Below, piece by piece: positions 24,708-33,724 of a stretch of 64,000 nucleotides of DNA (position 1 is the first letter of the stretch; every line of letters starts with the position of its first letter). Origin of the DNA: Streptomyces sp. NRRL F-6492 (GTDB lineage Bacteria > Actinomycetota > Actinomycetes > Streptomycetales > Streptomycetaceae); assembly GCF_001280125.1 (NCBI RefSeq), contig NZ_LGEG01000214.1, positions 1 through 64,000 of the forward strand, written 5' to 3'. The notes beneath the pieces were generated by a model. That model made no database searches. It worked only from the letters and a program-made list of their open reading frames with translations, and had not been told where the DNA came from. Made by a program: the position numbers and the translations under genes.

Positions 24708-25336
24708 CGCCCTTTCTGATCAGCATGACGTCATCCTGTCATGAACGGGGCCGGCTCAGCACGCACGATCGAGAGAGATCCCGCCGCCCAGGTGCTCTTA
24801 CTTCTCCCCGGCACCACGCGCTCCCTGGGCAACGCGTGATGCCGAAACCCATCGACAAGTGCTCTCGCTCGGAACCTGCGCAGCCGACGGTCCGCTCCGG
24901 CACGCCCGTACGGATCCGCCGCAGGACCCTTGCCGGACACCCCGTCAGGAACTCGATGCCCTCGCCGAAGAACCCGAAGACCCCGAAGGCCCCGAAGAAT
25001 CCGGCGATCCCGGCCGCGTGGTCGAGACCGCAGACCTGCCCGCCGCCGTCTGCGGCGGTCCTGGACCGGGTACCGCGCGGAAAGACGGCCCGGTCGGCGA
25101 CCCGACGGTGACGTGCGGCCACCGGGTCAGGCGCGCCTGTGCGGGCCGTGCGGGTGGCGCTTCGAGCCGGGACGGAAGCGGCGGACGGAGGAAAGGCCGA
25201 CAGGCCCCCGTTGAGGACCCGGACATGTGATCCGCCCCCAGAGCCGAACCCGACCCGGCAGCGAGGACGACGGCCACGACCCGTCCGACTGATTCCACGC
25301 ACCGAGCAGCCGGCACGTCCCTCCCCGTTGCCGGGC
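24708..25336. other. Region without a supportable gene
   Basis: Several overlapping open frames exist on both strands, but none shows consistent codon bias or a recognisable family. A short Pro/Lys- or Glu/Asp-rich repeat (GAAGACCCCGAAGG-type units) lies at about 24965-25010. The stretch lies downstream of the immunity gene, where alternative immunity genes or displaced toxin tips are often found, but I see none. Confidence 0.45.
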
Positions 25337-26011
25337 CTACTGGTCCTGCTGCCAGGCCTGGATGATCCTGGCGGGGATGCGCCCGTGGTCGGGGACGTCG
25401 TACCCGTTGGCGCGGGCCCACTCCCTGACGGCTTGGCCACTGATGCTCGCCGGGGCGGAAGGCCGGTCGGGCTGGTGGTTCGAGCCCGTCGGGCGTGACG
25501 GGGTGAAGAACACACCGCCGTCGAGGAGCCGGTCGGGGAAGACGGGGACGCGGGTCCGGCCGCTCAGCGCCGAGACGAGGAACTCGGTGAGGTCGCCGTC
25601 GTAGGTGTACCAGTCGTGGCCGTCGGGTTCGTTGACCGTAAGGCGCCAGGCGTCGGGGTCGGCCGCGGGATCGGTGACCCAGAAGAGATGGTTGCCGTTG
25701 TCGGTCACCCCGATGGCGAACAGGTTCTCCGGGGGGTGGGGCATGGAGTACGTGCCGCTGTCGCGGTCCTTCAGCAACTGCCGGCGGAGCCGGGCGGGCA
25801 TCGGTCCGGTCAGGTCGACCCATTCGGTGGGGCCGTGGGGGTGGTAGACGCGGACGAAGTCGCAGAACGCGCCCGGGCCGTAAGCGCCGGCCAGCCGTTT
25901 GTAGTCGTCGGGCAGCGTCATGCCCAGCGTGTCCTCGACCGCGCGCCAGTCGATCGGGGCGGGGCCGGGCGGCGGCGGGGCGAGGCGGGTGAGGTCCTCG
26001 ATACTGGTCAC
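25337..26011 (-). CDS. SMI1/KNR4 immunity protein fused to an Lsr2-like DNA-binding tail
   Basis: The 224-residue product has an SMI1/KNR4 domain (about residues 15-170: WRAVEDTLGMTLPDDYKRLAGAYG, LFAIGVTDNGNHLFWVTDP, WYTYDGDLTEFL), a superfamily known for immunity proteins of polymorphic toxins. Residues about 188-222 match the Lsr2 C-terminal domain (SGQAVREWARANGYDVPDHG then RIPARIIQAW), which in Lsr2 grips AT-rich DNA; the core RGR reads HGR here. GTG 26011 overlaps the toxin stop (GTGA), coupling it to the toxin gene. I infer neutralisation of the toxin nuclease, possibly at DNA. Confidence 0.85.
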   Translation of the reverse strand: MTSIEDLTRLAPPPPGPAPIDWRAVEDTLGMTLPDDYKRLAGAYGPGAFCDFVRVYHPHGPTEWVDLTGPMPARLRRQLLKDRDSGTYSMPHPPENLFAIGVTDNGNHLFWVTDPAADPDAWRLTVNEPDGHDWYTYDGDLTEFLVSALSGRTRVPVFPDRLLDGGVFFTPSRPTGSNHQPDRPSAPASISGQAVREWARANGYDVPDHGRIPARIIQAWQQDQ

Positions 26012-29000
26012 AGAATTCCTTGGCGGCGTCGCTGTTGCTGCTGCTGCTCGTGAGCGGGGTTCTCCAGCATGGTATCGACCAGCACTTTGCCGTTCTTGTC
26101 GAACGCTTCGAGCTGGATGTACTTGGGCACGGAGTCCTTCCTGTCGTCCGTGTACTCGAGGTAGACGTTGTAGGTGACGCGCCCGCCGGTGGGGGAGTCG
26201 ACCTCGTTGTATATGGCCTGCTCCAGATCCCGCATGTCCGGACTGTTGGTCGGGTTCTGGGTGATGGTGAAGAGGTTGTCCAGCGTGTCGCCGGATCCTC
26301 CGAGCATGCGGGCGAGCAGGTGTCCACGGGCCTGGTTCTCGTCGCCGCCCATGAACCCGGGCGGCCTCAACGCCTGGGCGGCATGGGTGCCTTCGTCCAG
26401 CATGTCCCTGGTGATGGTCGCGTTCATCTCGTACGGGCGGCCGTGCTGGTCCCGGGTGAAGGTGACCCGCCCGCCCCAGGTCGGGTCGGCGTCACACCCG
26501 GCCAGGCCCAGAGGGTCCGCCAGGGTGAAGGGGTTGGGCACGTAGGCGTAGTGGTTGACGGCGGGTGCGAGCCCGAGGGGGTCCGGCGTGATGTAGCGGC
26601 CCAGCGCGGGGTCGTAGTAGCGGTTGACGTTGTAGTGGAGACCGGTCTCGGCGTCGAAGTACTGGCCGGGATAGCGCAGCGGGGTGAAGGCCGTGCTGTC
26701 TCTGCTCCACCGGGCCGCGCCCCAGGCGGTGCTGCGGGAGCGCCAGGCGAGGGAGCCGTCGTCGCCGACGAGCTCGCTCGGGGTTCCGGACAGATCGCTG
26801 ACGATGGCGAAGAAACGCCGGTCGATCTCCTGCTGAGCCCCGTCGAGCTTGACCTCGCGCTGGGCCAGGGGCCGCAGTCCGGTGTAGTCCCAGACCAGGA
26901 TCGCGCCGTAGGCGTGCATGTACTGCTCGGCGAGCTGCGACCCGTCCCAGGAGTACGAGACGGTCTCCAGCAGGGTCCCGTCGCCGTCCTCGTGCCGCTT
27001 GGCGACGCGACGGCCGAGAGCGTCGTAGTGGTAGTGCCACCGGCCGCCGTCGGGAACCTCGACGCGGATGAGCCGGTCCTCGGCGTCCCAGGTGAATTGC
27101 CAGCCGAGCGACTTGCCGCTGAGGGTGGTGGTCGTGCGCCGCACCATGCGGCCCTGGGCGTCGTAGCGGTAGCGGGTGCGACCGGCCTGGGTGACGCGTG
27201 TGCCGTCGTAGTGCCGGGCTCCTGCGCTGTCCTGCCCGGGCGCCCGGGAGGGGAGCACGACATGGGTCTGATCGCCTGCGGCGTTGTAGGCGTACTGCTC
27301 TGTCCACCCTTCGGCACGGACGGCGGCGATCCGGCCGGCCGGGTCGAGGGTGAACGCACGACGGCCGTCCAGGCTGTCATGAATGCTGACGGGAGAACCG
27401 TCGGCCCGGTAGGCGAAGGCCCGGTGCACCAGAGTGGTCTCCCGGAAGGCCAGGGACTGCTCCGTGACACGTCCGACGGGATCGAACTCCTGGCGGAGGG
27501 TGAGGAGGTCGTCGAGCGCGCGTGACGTCTCGCGGCCCAGGGCGTCGCGCTCGAAGCGGAAGGTGTGCTCCCCTGCCGTGTAGGCGGTCAGACCGTGTGC
27601 CTCGTACGCGAGGTCGCTGGTCGCCCCCGACGGGGTGCGCCGGTGGACGCGCCGGCCCAGGGCGTCATAGGCGAAGGTCATGGCCCGGCCGTTGACGCTC
27701 TCCGTCAGGACCCTCCCGACCCTGTCGCGCTCCAGGTCGATCCGCGCGTGTGCGTTGGCGATCCGCGAGACGTGACCGGACTCGTCGTGGGTGAAGACGG
27801 ACACGGCACCGTCGTCATGACACAGGCGGACCACCCGGCCCAGGACGTCACGCTCGAACACGAGACTTTGACCAGCGGCGTTCGTACGACGCGCAAGGCG
27901 GCCGACCGCATCGTGCTCGTAGGTCAGCAGACGGCCGTCGAAGTCGGTCTCGGAAACGAGCCGGCCGGCCGCGTCGTAGGTGTAGCGCCACTCCAGCCCC
28001 TGCGCGTTGACCACCTTGGTGAGGCGCAGCTCGGTGTCGTGGACGAAGCGGTAGCCGCTTCCGTCGCCGGTGGTGCTGGTCGAGGGCCGGTCGAAGTGGG
28101 TGGCGGTGTGGGAGCTGGCGCGGCCCATGCGGTCCGTACGGCTGACGAGGTTGCCCTCGCCGTCCCAGTCCCATTCCTCACGGGAGCCGTCGGGCAGTTC
28201 TCGCCAGGCCGGTTTTCCCTCGACGGTCCAGCCCTGGCGCAGAGTGCCGCCGATGGCATCGGTGACGGCCACGACCCGGCCGAAGGCGTCGCGGGCGCAC
28301 AGCACGCTCGCCCCGTCCGGCGCGGTGACGCGCAGGGGAAGACCCGCGGCATCGGTCTGGATCCGCGTGAGCCCCCCGACGGCGTCACGTACCGCGGTCA
28401 CGTGTCCGCGACCGTCGAACTCGTACTCCGTGCGCGCGCCGACGGGATCGACGACCGCGGTGCAGTTGCCGCGGTCGTCGTACTCGAACAGACGCCGGAC
28501 ACCACCGCGCTCGGTGACTTCGACCGGCAGGCGCATCGTGTTGAACACCGCGCTGGTGCGCGCACCGTCGGGGGCGGTGAGCCCGACGAGGTTGCCGTGC
28601 CCGTCACGCTCGAAGCGAGTGGTGTGGCCCAGGGCGTCGATCTGGGCCAGCAGCCGGTCCTGCTCGTCGAACTCGAAGCGCGCGGTGTTTCCCAGCGGGT
28701 CGGTTTCAGCGACCAGCCGGAGACACCGGTCGAGCTCGAAGACGGTCGTGGCACCGGTGGAATCGGTGTAGCGGGTGATCCGCCCGCCTGTCCCGGAAAG
28801 CTCTTCGTAGGCGAACGCGGAGGACAGGAAGCCCTCGGGACCGATCGTCCGCACGACCCGCCCCACCGTGTCGTAGACGTACTGGAACGTGGAGTCGTTG
28901 CGATCGGTCCAGGACGTGACCCGCCCTTCGGCGTCGTAGGCGAACCGCAGGGGGAGGCCGGAAGAGTTGGTGACGTCGGTGAGATCGCCCAGGTCGTCGT

Positions 29001-30732
29001 ATCCGTACCGCATGACGGTGAGGGGACCCCCGGGCGTCCGCAGGGACAGCTCGGAGACGCGATCGTCCACGATCCGCAGATCCGCCCGGTAACCGCCGTC
29101 GTGCACGACCTGGACCGGAGCCCCGTCGCTTCGGCGTACGAACGTGATTCCCGTGTGGTTGCGGTCCTCGATCTCGCTCAGCCAGTAGGCGGAGGACTGG
29201 TTGTAGGGGCTGCCGGTGAAGTGTCGCGTCAACCCCGACGACGGATCGAAGACGCGATAGGTGAGGGAACCGTTGTCCCGCCCACCGTGGGTCAGACGCA
29301 GCGGAGGCCCTTCGAGGGGCAGAACGCCGTCGATGTCGTCCGGAGCGGGCAGCCGCGGGTAGACGAGGAGGGACCCGTCCTCGCGCGCCCAGATCGCCCC
29401 CTGGGAGGTGGCGTCCAGCTCTATGCGTTCGTCCAGGGTGGAAGCCCAGCTGCGCCCGAACCAGCGGCCCCAGCGGTACTCGGACAGGTGGGTGCGAAGC
29501 AGGACGAAGGGAAGGACGGCGGCAAGGGACAGGTCTGTCTGGGGCAGCGTCATCTCGCCGGTGGCGACATCGATCGGATCGTTCTTGCAGGTCTTCTTCC
29601 TCAGCGGGATGCCGTTGCGTCGCGCGTCGTCCTTGGCCGTATCCAGAGTCTCCGGCTTCGTCCGCCTGCCGCCCGGCCCTCCCCGACCGCGCCCGGGCTC
29701 GGAACCACCCTTCCTGCCGGCCAGATCGCTTCCGTCCCCGCCGCCCTTGGCGTGGATGCCTCTGACCCGATCACGGACATCGCCGTCGGTGTCCTTGTGG
29801 ACCTTGGAGCTTTTGGTGATGGCGGCAGGAACCTTCTTGCCGATGTGGTCGCCCAGGTCGTCGAGCGCCTTGGTGAGTTTCTCCGTGACCCCCTCGATGG
29901 TGGTGTCGAGTACGGCGGTGAGGGAGTCCTTGCCCTTCGCGCGGCCGTGGTGGCTCTTGGCTTTGCCCAGTTTCGACCTGGTCTTGTCGCGCATGTCGAT
30001 CTGCACGCCGGCCAGGTGCATTCCCGCCTTGCCGTGCGCGTCGTGGTCGATCTCCGGACCGCCGCGCGGACCCGGAACCGACGCCCCACCGACGGAGTTG
30101 AGCCGCAGGCCGTCCTTGCCGGCCTGCACCGTCTGGTCGGTGTCGTAGCCGTCCTGGACCCCCGCCGCGTTCAACGCCGTCTGTATGGCCAGGTCGGCCA
30201 CGATGTTCTCGATCGCGGCGACTGCGGGCTCGGTGAGCGTCGCCACGATCTCCGCGACGGCTGCTTCCGCCATCTCCTTCAGGATCCTCTTGAACGCGAT
30301 GCGCGTTGCCACGATCTTCGCACCGGCAAGCAGTGTCGACAGGCCCGCCGTCAGCGGTGCGAAGGCGAGGGTGATGCCCACCGTCGCGCACAGATCCGCC
30401 AGCTCGCCCACAGCCATGATCTTTCGGGCGACGATGATGTCCGCCACGCGGTCGAGCGCACCGGCGACGATGCGGGCGGCCTTCGCCAGGTCCTTGTGCT
30501 TGCCCTGCACTTTCGACCAGTGTCGGTCCAGGGCGCCGAGCGACTCGCTCTGCCCGGTGGAGAGCAGCTTCTGCACGTGGGCGTAGGCGACACCTGCGTC
30601 GTCGTCCGCGTCGTCGGCGAACTCGCGCAGGGAGTCGGCCATGTCGCGGTAGGCGTCCTCGTCGACGTTCGGCCATCCCACGCCGACGACGTCGAGCATC
30701 GTGTCGACGCCTTCAGGAATCGTGTACCCCAC
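26008..30732 (-). CDS. Rhs/YD-repeat polymorphic toxin with predicted NS_2 nuclease tip
   Basis: The 1574-residue product has, in order: an N-terminal helical WXG100-like region (WPNVDEDAYRDMADSLREFADD, residues about 10-90); hydrophobic helices (100-200); a charged linker; a DUF6531-type start of the shell (CKNDPIDVATGEM, about 380); many YD repeats (480-1350); the Rhs core (GLHYNVNRYYDPALGRYITPDP, about 1390-1420) and a variable tip. The tip carries RGHLLA (His1471), DNLFTITQNPTNSPDM and a beta-rich end, fitting the DNA/RNA non-specific endonuclease NS_2 group. GTG 30732 gives the MGYTIPEGVD N terminus. Export is probably by a type VII-like route; inferred. Confidence 0.92.
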   Translation of the reverse strand: MGYTIPEGVDTMLDVVGVGWPNVDEDAYRDMADSLREFADDADDDAGVAYAHVQKLLSTGQSESLGALDRHWSKVQGKHKDLAKAARIVAGALDRVADIIVARKIMAVGELADLCATVGITLAFAPLTAGLSTLLAGAKIVATRIAFKRILKEMAEAAVAEIVATLTEPAVAAIENIVADLAIQTALNAAGVQDGYDTDQTVQAGKDGLRLNSVGGASVPGPRGGPEIDHDAHGKAGMHLAGVQIDMRDKTRSKLGKAKSHHGRAKGKDSLTAVLDTTIEGVTEKLTKALDDLGDHIGKKVPAAITKSSKVHKDTDGDVRDRVRGIHAKGGGDGSDLAGRKGGSEPGRGRGGPGGRRTKPETLDTAKDDARRNGIPLRKKTCKNDPIDVATGEMTLPQTDLSLAAVLPFVLLRTHLSEYRWGRWFGRSWASTLDERIELDATSQGAIWAREDGSLLVYPRLPAPDDIDGVLPLEGPPLRLTHGGRDNGSLTYRVFDPSSGLTRHFTGSPYNQSSAYWLSEIEDRNHTGITFVRRSDGAPVQVVHDGGYRADLRIVDDRVSELSLRTPGGPLTVMRYGYDDLGDLTDVTNSSGLPLRFAYDAEGRVTSWTDRNDSTFQYVYDTVGRVVRTIGPEGFLSSAFAYEELSGTGGRITRYTDSTGATTVFELDRCLRLVAETDPLGNTARFEFDEQDRLLAQIDALGHTTRFERDGHGNLVGLTAPDGARTSAVFNTMRLPVEVTERGGVRRLFEYDDRGNCTAVVDPVGARTEYEFDGRGHVTAVRDAVGGLTRIQTDAAGLPLRVTAPDGASVLCARDAFGRVVAVTDAIGGTLRQGWTVEGKPAWRELPDGSREEWDWDGEGNLVSRTDRMGRASSHTATHFDRPSTSTTGDGSGYRFVHDTELRLTKVVNAQGLEWRYTYDAAGRLVSETDFDGRLLTYEHDAVGRLARRTNAAGQSLVFERDVLGRVVRLCHDDGAVSVFTHDESGHVSRIANAHARIDLERDRVGRVLTESVNGRAMTFAYDALGRRVHRRTPSGATSDLAYEAHGLTAYTAGEHTFRFERDALGRETSRALDDLLTLRQEFDPVGRVTEQSLAFRETTLVHRAFAYRADGSPVSIHDSLDGRRAFTLDPAGRIAAVRAEGWTEQYAYNAAGDQTHVVLPSRAPGQDSAGARHYDGTRVTQAGRTRYRYDAQGRMVRRTTTTLSGKSLGWQFTWDAEDRLIRVEVPDGGRWHYHYDALGRRVAKRHEDGDGTLLETVSYSWDGSQLAEQYMHAYGAILVWDYTGLRPLAQREVKLDGAQQEIDRRFFAIVSDLSGTPSELVGDDGSLAWRSRSTAWGAARWSRDSTAFTPLRYPGQYFDAETGLHYNVNRYYDPALGRYITPDPLGLAPAVNHYAYVPNPFTLADPLGLAGCDADPTWGGRVTFTRDQHGRPYEMNATITRDMLDEGTHAAQALRPPGFMGGDENQARGHLLARMLGGSGDTLDNLFTITQNPTNSPDMRDLEQAIYNEVDSPTGGRVTYNVYLEYTDDRKDSVPKYIQLEAFDKNGKVLVDTMLENPAHEQQQQQRRRQGIL

Positions 30733-31074
30733 GACGCAGCAACCCCCGGTCCGCAAAAGCTCGGCTCACACATGCAAAGAAGATCAAACACCATGTCACG
30801 AGACGCCTGCCAGTGCCCAGACGGTTCCTGGTCGTTCTCGTCCACGGCGCGGTCGTCAACGCGCTGAAGGACACCTCGCTCCAGGTCGACCAGCTCGCCG
30901 CCCGGGGTGTTCCCCGGCCTCCCCGGCCTCCCCGGCCTCCGCGGCCTCCGCGGCCTCCGCCCAAGGGCCGGAAGGACGAACTGCGCGAACGCTGGAAGGC
31001 CGCCCACCAGGACCCCGCGCCCCGGACCCGCCCCGACCGGGATCTCCTGGAAGCCGCGGGCCAGGACGGCCGGG
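30733..31074. other. Upstream region of the toxin gene with a 9-bp tandem repeat
   Basis: No supportable gene. Bases just above the toxin start hold its promoter. Five 9-base units (CCCCGGCCT, last two CCGCGGCCT) run at 30912-30956. Confidence 0.5.
30912..30956 (+). repeat. 9-bp tandem repeat, five units
   Basis: Three units CCCCGGCCT and two CCGCGGCCT. It lies in degraded sequence next to an IS fragment and is not inside a gene I accept. Confidence 0.75.
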
Positions 31075-31205
31075 GACCGCACGACCCGACTCGGCCAGGA
31101 GCCCGCGCACCTCTCCGGTGGCCCGGGCGACGGTGGAGCGGCCGGCACCGGACAGCGGGGCTGGAACATCCCGCCCGACCGTGATCGTCACGAACCGGAC
31201 CGCCC
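31075..31205 (-). pseudogene. IS5-type transposase 5' fragment, copy A (internally deleted)
   Basis: On the minus strand from about 31200 the frame reads VRFVTITVGRDVPAPLSGAG and then jumps to RSTVARATGEVRGLLAESGR. The first part matches the N terminus of an IS5-type transposase, the second its internal HTH (GVDRSTVTRA...). The catalytic region is absent. The DNA upstream (to 31257) is shared with copies at 40594-40682 and 45065-45161. Confidence 0.65.
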
Positions 31206-31253
31206 CGCTCCGCCCCGAGCGATCGCCCTTCGTCGCGGTCACGCACCGACTCG

Positions 31254-32420
31254 TCAACGGTGAGGACGCTTCGTTGCCGACGGCTCGCCGGGACGGGCCG
31301 GCCGTAGCAGGACGGGGCGCAGGCGGCTGTAGCCCCGTACCGATACGGGGCGCAGCGTTTTCAGGTCGTACGCCGTCGTGCCCGCCAGTTCGCCGGCGAA
31401 CGCCGTGTCGACCAGCACGGTGTCGGGACGTGCCACGGCGGTGAGCCGCGCCGCGATGTTGACCGCTGCTCCGTACACGTCGCCGTAGCGGTTGAGGACC
31501 GCTCCGTGGGCGAGCCCTGTCCGTAGTCGCGGCAGCCTCTGGTCGTGCGCGGCCCGGGCGGTCAGCTCCAACGCGATGCCGGCGGCCGCGGACGCCGACT
31601 CGCACACGAAGAGCACCTCGTCGCCGATGGTTTTCACCACCCGGCCCCGTCCCTCGGCGACCACGTCACCGATCAGGCTCTCGAACCGGTCGAGGACCCG
31701 GGAAAGTTCGCCGCTGTCCAGCCCTCGGGTCATCCGGGTGTAGGCGACCATGTCGGTGAAGCCCACCGCCAGATGGCGGATGTCGGTGCCGCCGCGTGGC
31801 GGCTCCGGCTCTTCGGCCACGGCGGCCCCGGCCCGGACGTGCTTGTCCTGTGCCCTTTCCGCCGCGTCCGCGCCGGTCTCCCGCCCAGGCCGATGAAGCG
31901 GGTCCTCTTCGCTCGCGGCAAGCATCCGTCCGGCATGGGCCGCGAGATGCCGACGCCACACGTGCCTCTGCAGCAGCTCCATCTCCGGCAACAGCCGAGC
32001 GGCGTGCTCTGTCAGCGCCGCCCGGTCTTGGCCGTCGCCTTCGCCGAGGTCGCGGCTGAGCCAGGTCCACAGAGTCTGCATCTGCCATTCGGCGAGCCTG
32101 GAGAGATGGTGGCCCAGGGCGCGGGCCATCACCGTCTCGCTCTCCTCGGTGACGAGTCCGGCCTCGATGAGCCGTTCACCCGACCGCAGCGCCTCGACAT
32201 CGGCGTCGGTGAACACCCTCGCGTGGTCGTCGACCACCGGAAACCCGAGCGCCCGCCAGATCTGAGCCGAGCGCTCCGGTCCCACCCCGGACCGCTCGGC
32301 GATGTCCCGCCTGGTCCAAAGACGGCCGCCGTCGAGCAGCATCTCCTCGATGGCCCGGTGGAGTTCGTCACCCCTCGTCAGATCGGCCGCCGCCTTGCGT
32401 CCGGGCTCCGCCACGCTCAT
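31254..32420 (-). CDS. Class III adenylate/guanylate cyclase with N-terminal regulatory domain
   Basis: The 388-residue product has an N-terminal helical regulatory region (RRDIAERSGVGPERSAQIWR, then VFTDADVEALRSGERLIEAG) resembling the autoinhibitory domain of mycobacterial Rv1264-type cyclases, and a C-terminal CHD domain (about 190-370) with metal-binding Asp in GFTDMVAYT and GDEVLF plus NIAARLTAVA. It makes cAMP (or cGMP) in the cytosol. ATG 32420 overlaps the stop of the universal stress protein gene (ATGA), so they are one operon. In Rv1264 the N-terminal domain senses pH; that is not shown here. Confidence 0.88.
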   Translation of the reverse strand: MSVAEPGRKAAADLTRGDELHRAIEEMLLDGGRLWTRRDIAERSGVGPERSAQIWRALGFPVVDDHARVFTDADVEALRSGERLIEAGLVTEESETVMARALGHHLSRLAEWQMQTLWTWLSRDLGEGDGQDRAALTEHAARLLPEMELLQRHVWRRHLAAHAGRMLAASEEDPLHRPGRETGADAAERAQDKHVRAGAAVAEEPEPPRGGTDIRHLAVGFTDMVAYTRMTRGLDSGELSRVLDRFESLIGDVVAEGRGRVVKTIGDEVLFVCESASAAAGIALELTARAAHDQRLPRLRTGLAHGAVLNRYGDVYGAAVNIAARLTAVARPDTVLVDTAFAGELAGTTAYDLKTLRPVSVRGYSRLRPVLLRPARPGEPSATKRPHR

Positions 32421-32866
32421 GTGGTGTGCACGATCAGCACGTCGAGACCGGCTTTCCTCGCGATGTCGGCAGGCACCGAGCCGAGGATCCGCCCGGCGAG
32501 CGAGCGTAATCCCCGGTTCCCGACGACGATCAGATCCGCCGCGTACTCCTGCGCGATCCGCTCCAAGGCCGCGACGGGTCTGTCCTCCACCGCGACCGAT
32601 CGAACGTCCTCCACGCCCTCGTTCCGGGCTTTGTCCCTGGCGACGCGCAGGGTGTCCTCGGCCGGGGCCGAACCCACCACCTGGTACGCCTCGGCTCCCA
32701 ACCTGTCCTTCGCCACGTCCAGGTCGGTCCCACGCATCGGAGAGTACGCGCAGGCGATCACGAGCCTGGCCTGGCAGGCGACAGCGAGGCGTGCCGCACT
32801 CGCGACCGCCGCGAAGGACGACTCCGAACCGTCCGTGCCGACCAGCACGGTCTGATAGGTGGCCAA
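32417..32866 (-). CDS. Universal stress protein (UspA family)
   Basis: The 149-residue product has VLVGTDGSESS at the N terminus and the ATP-binding VVGNRGLRSLAGRILGSVP (G-2x-G-9x-G-S type) near the C terminus, so it is an ATP-binding Usp. TTG 32866 is chosen because AAGGAG lies seven bases upstream; the earlier TTG 32872 is too close to that site. It precedes and overlaps the cyclase gene, linking a stress protein to cyclic-nucleotide production. A palindrome lies about 30 bases before the start. Confidence 0.9.
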   Translation of the reverse strand: MATYQTVLVGTDGSESSFAAVASAARLAVACQARLVIACAYSPMRGTDLDVAKDRLGAEAYQVVGSAPAEDTLRVARDKARNEGVEDVRSVAVEDRPVAALERIAQEYAADLIVVGNRGLRSLAGRILGSVPADIARKAGLDVLIVHTT

Positions 32867-32892
32867 GGCCAATCTCCTTACCCAGTAGTAAA

Positions 32893-32908
32893 CTTACTTT
32901 TAAGTAAG
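32893..32908 (-). promoter_or_regulatory. Palindrome upstream of the Usp-cyclase operon
   Basis: CTTACTT-TT-AAGTAAG is a perfect 16-base AT-rich palindrome in otherwise GC-rich DNA, with flanking TAGTAA and GGTAG. It is placed like a repressor operator in the operon promoter. The regulator is not identified. Confidence 0.6.
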
Positions 32909-33023
32909 GTAGAGCGGGGCCGACACGGCGGGCAAGATGTCGTGAAGCGGCAACCCGCTTCCTCATGGGGGTGTGGATCACGAGCCCGGTGTGGCATGGC
33001 CATGAGCGGGGAAACCGCGAAGC

Positions 33024-33572
33024 ATGGAAATCCTGGCCGCGCTGCGCGACGTCGACCACCAGCTGTCCCGGCGCATGGCCGCCTGGGATTCCGCCTGGGC
33101 CCGCCGACTGCTGCCGCCGGTGGAGGAAGCGGCCGAGCACACGAAGTTGTGGTGGGCGGCGACTGCGGCGATGGCGGCCGGTGGAGGTCGGCGCGGCCGC
33201 AGGGCGGCGGCGGCCGGGGTCACGGCCATGGCGATGGCGGAGCTGCTGTCCAACGGGGTGGTCAAGAAGCTCGTCGAGCGACGACGACCGCCCAAGGAGT
33301 GGATTCCCCACAGCGATGTCGAGGACCGGCCCGACAGCTTCTCCTTCCCCTCCGGCCACACCGCCGCCGCCGTGGCCTTCACCGCGGCTGTCGCGCCCAC
33401 CTGGCCCTGGGCCGGGGCCGCGTGCGCCGTTCCCACGGTGCTGGTGGCGATCGAACGGGTCCACAGCGGCGCGCACTATCCCTCCGACGTCGCCGCCGGC
33501 GCCGCCATCGGCCTCTCCGTGGCCGCCCTGGCCCGCTCGGCGCCCCGCCTCGTCGTCCGCCACCTGGGATGA
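33024..33572 (+). CDS. PAP2-family membrane phosphatase
   Basis: The 182-residue product holds the three PAP2 motifs: KKLVERRRP (residues about 82-90), FPSGHT (about 109-114) and ERVHSGAHYPSDV (about 142-154). Three or four hydrophobic helices surround them. It should dephosphorylate lipid phosphates such as undecaprenyl diphosphate or phosphatidic acid on the outer membrane face. ATG 33024 is used. A strong terminator follows. Confidence 0.9.
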   Translation: MEILAALRDVDHQLSRRMAAWDSAWARRLLPPVEEAAEHTKLWWAATAAMAAGGGRRGRRAAAAGVTAMAMAELLSNGVVKKLVERRRPPKEWIPHSDVEDRPDSFSFPSGHTAAAVAFTAAVAPTWPWAGAACAVPTVLVAIERVHSGAHYPSDVAAGAAIGLSVAALARSAPRLVVRHLG

Positions 33573-33586
33573 GCCGAGTCGCCGAC

Positions 33587-33619
33587 GGGCGCCGGCACGT
33601 CGCTAACCTGCCGGCGCCC
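33587..33619 (+). terminator. Terminator of the PAP2 gene
   Basis: Perfect 11-base-pair stem (GGGCGCCGGCA with its complement) and an 11-base loop, 15 bases after the stop codon. Confidence 0.8.
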
Positions 33620-33724
33620 GCCTCGCGGCGGGTCGCTTGGGCCGACGTGCAGAGGAACCAGGGCTCGTCCGTGGTCGTGCCGTCCGGCCTGGTCTGCGGC
33701 CCGGAATCGCGGTTGCCGACCAGA

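Noticed and set aside
24965..25010. GAAGACCCCGAAGG-type repeat as a CRISPR-like array
   Set aside because: Units are 9-15 bases, irregular and without spacers; it is low-complexity sequence.
24739..25515. 258-codon minus-strand frame next to the immunity gene as a second immunity gene
   Set aside because: It overlaps the SMI1 C terminus in another frame and reads as Arg/Pro-rich shadow sequence.
27565..30867. 1100-codon plus-strand frame over the Rhs gene
   Set aside because: Complement of the YD repeats; composition is typical of antisense frames and it lacks any motif.
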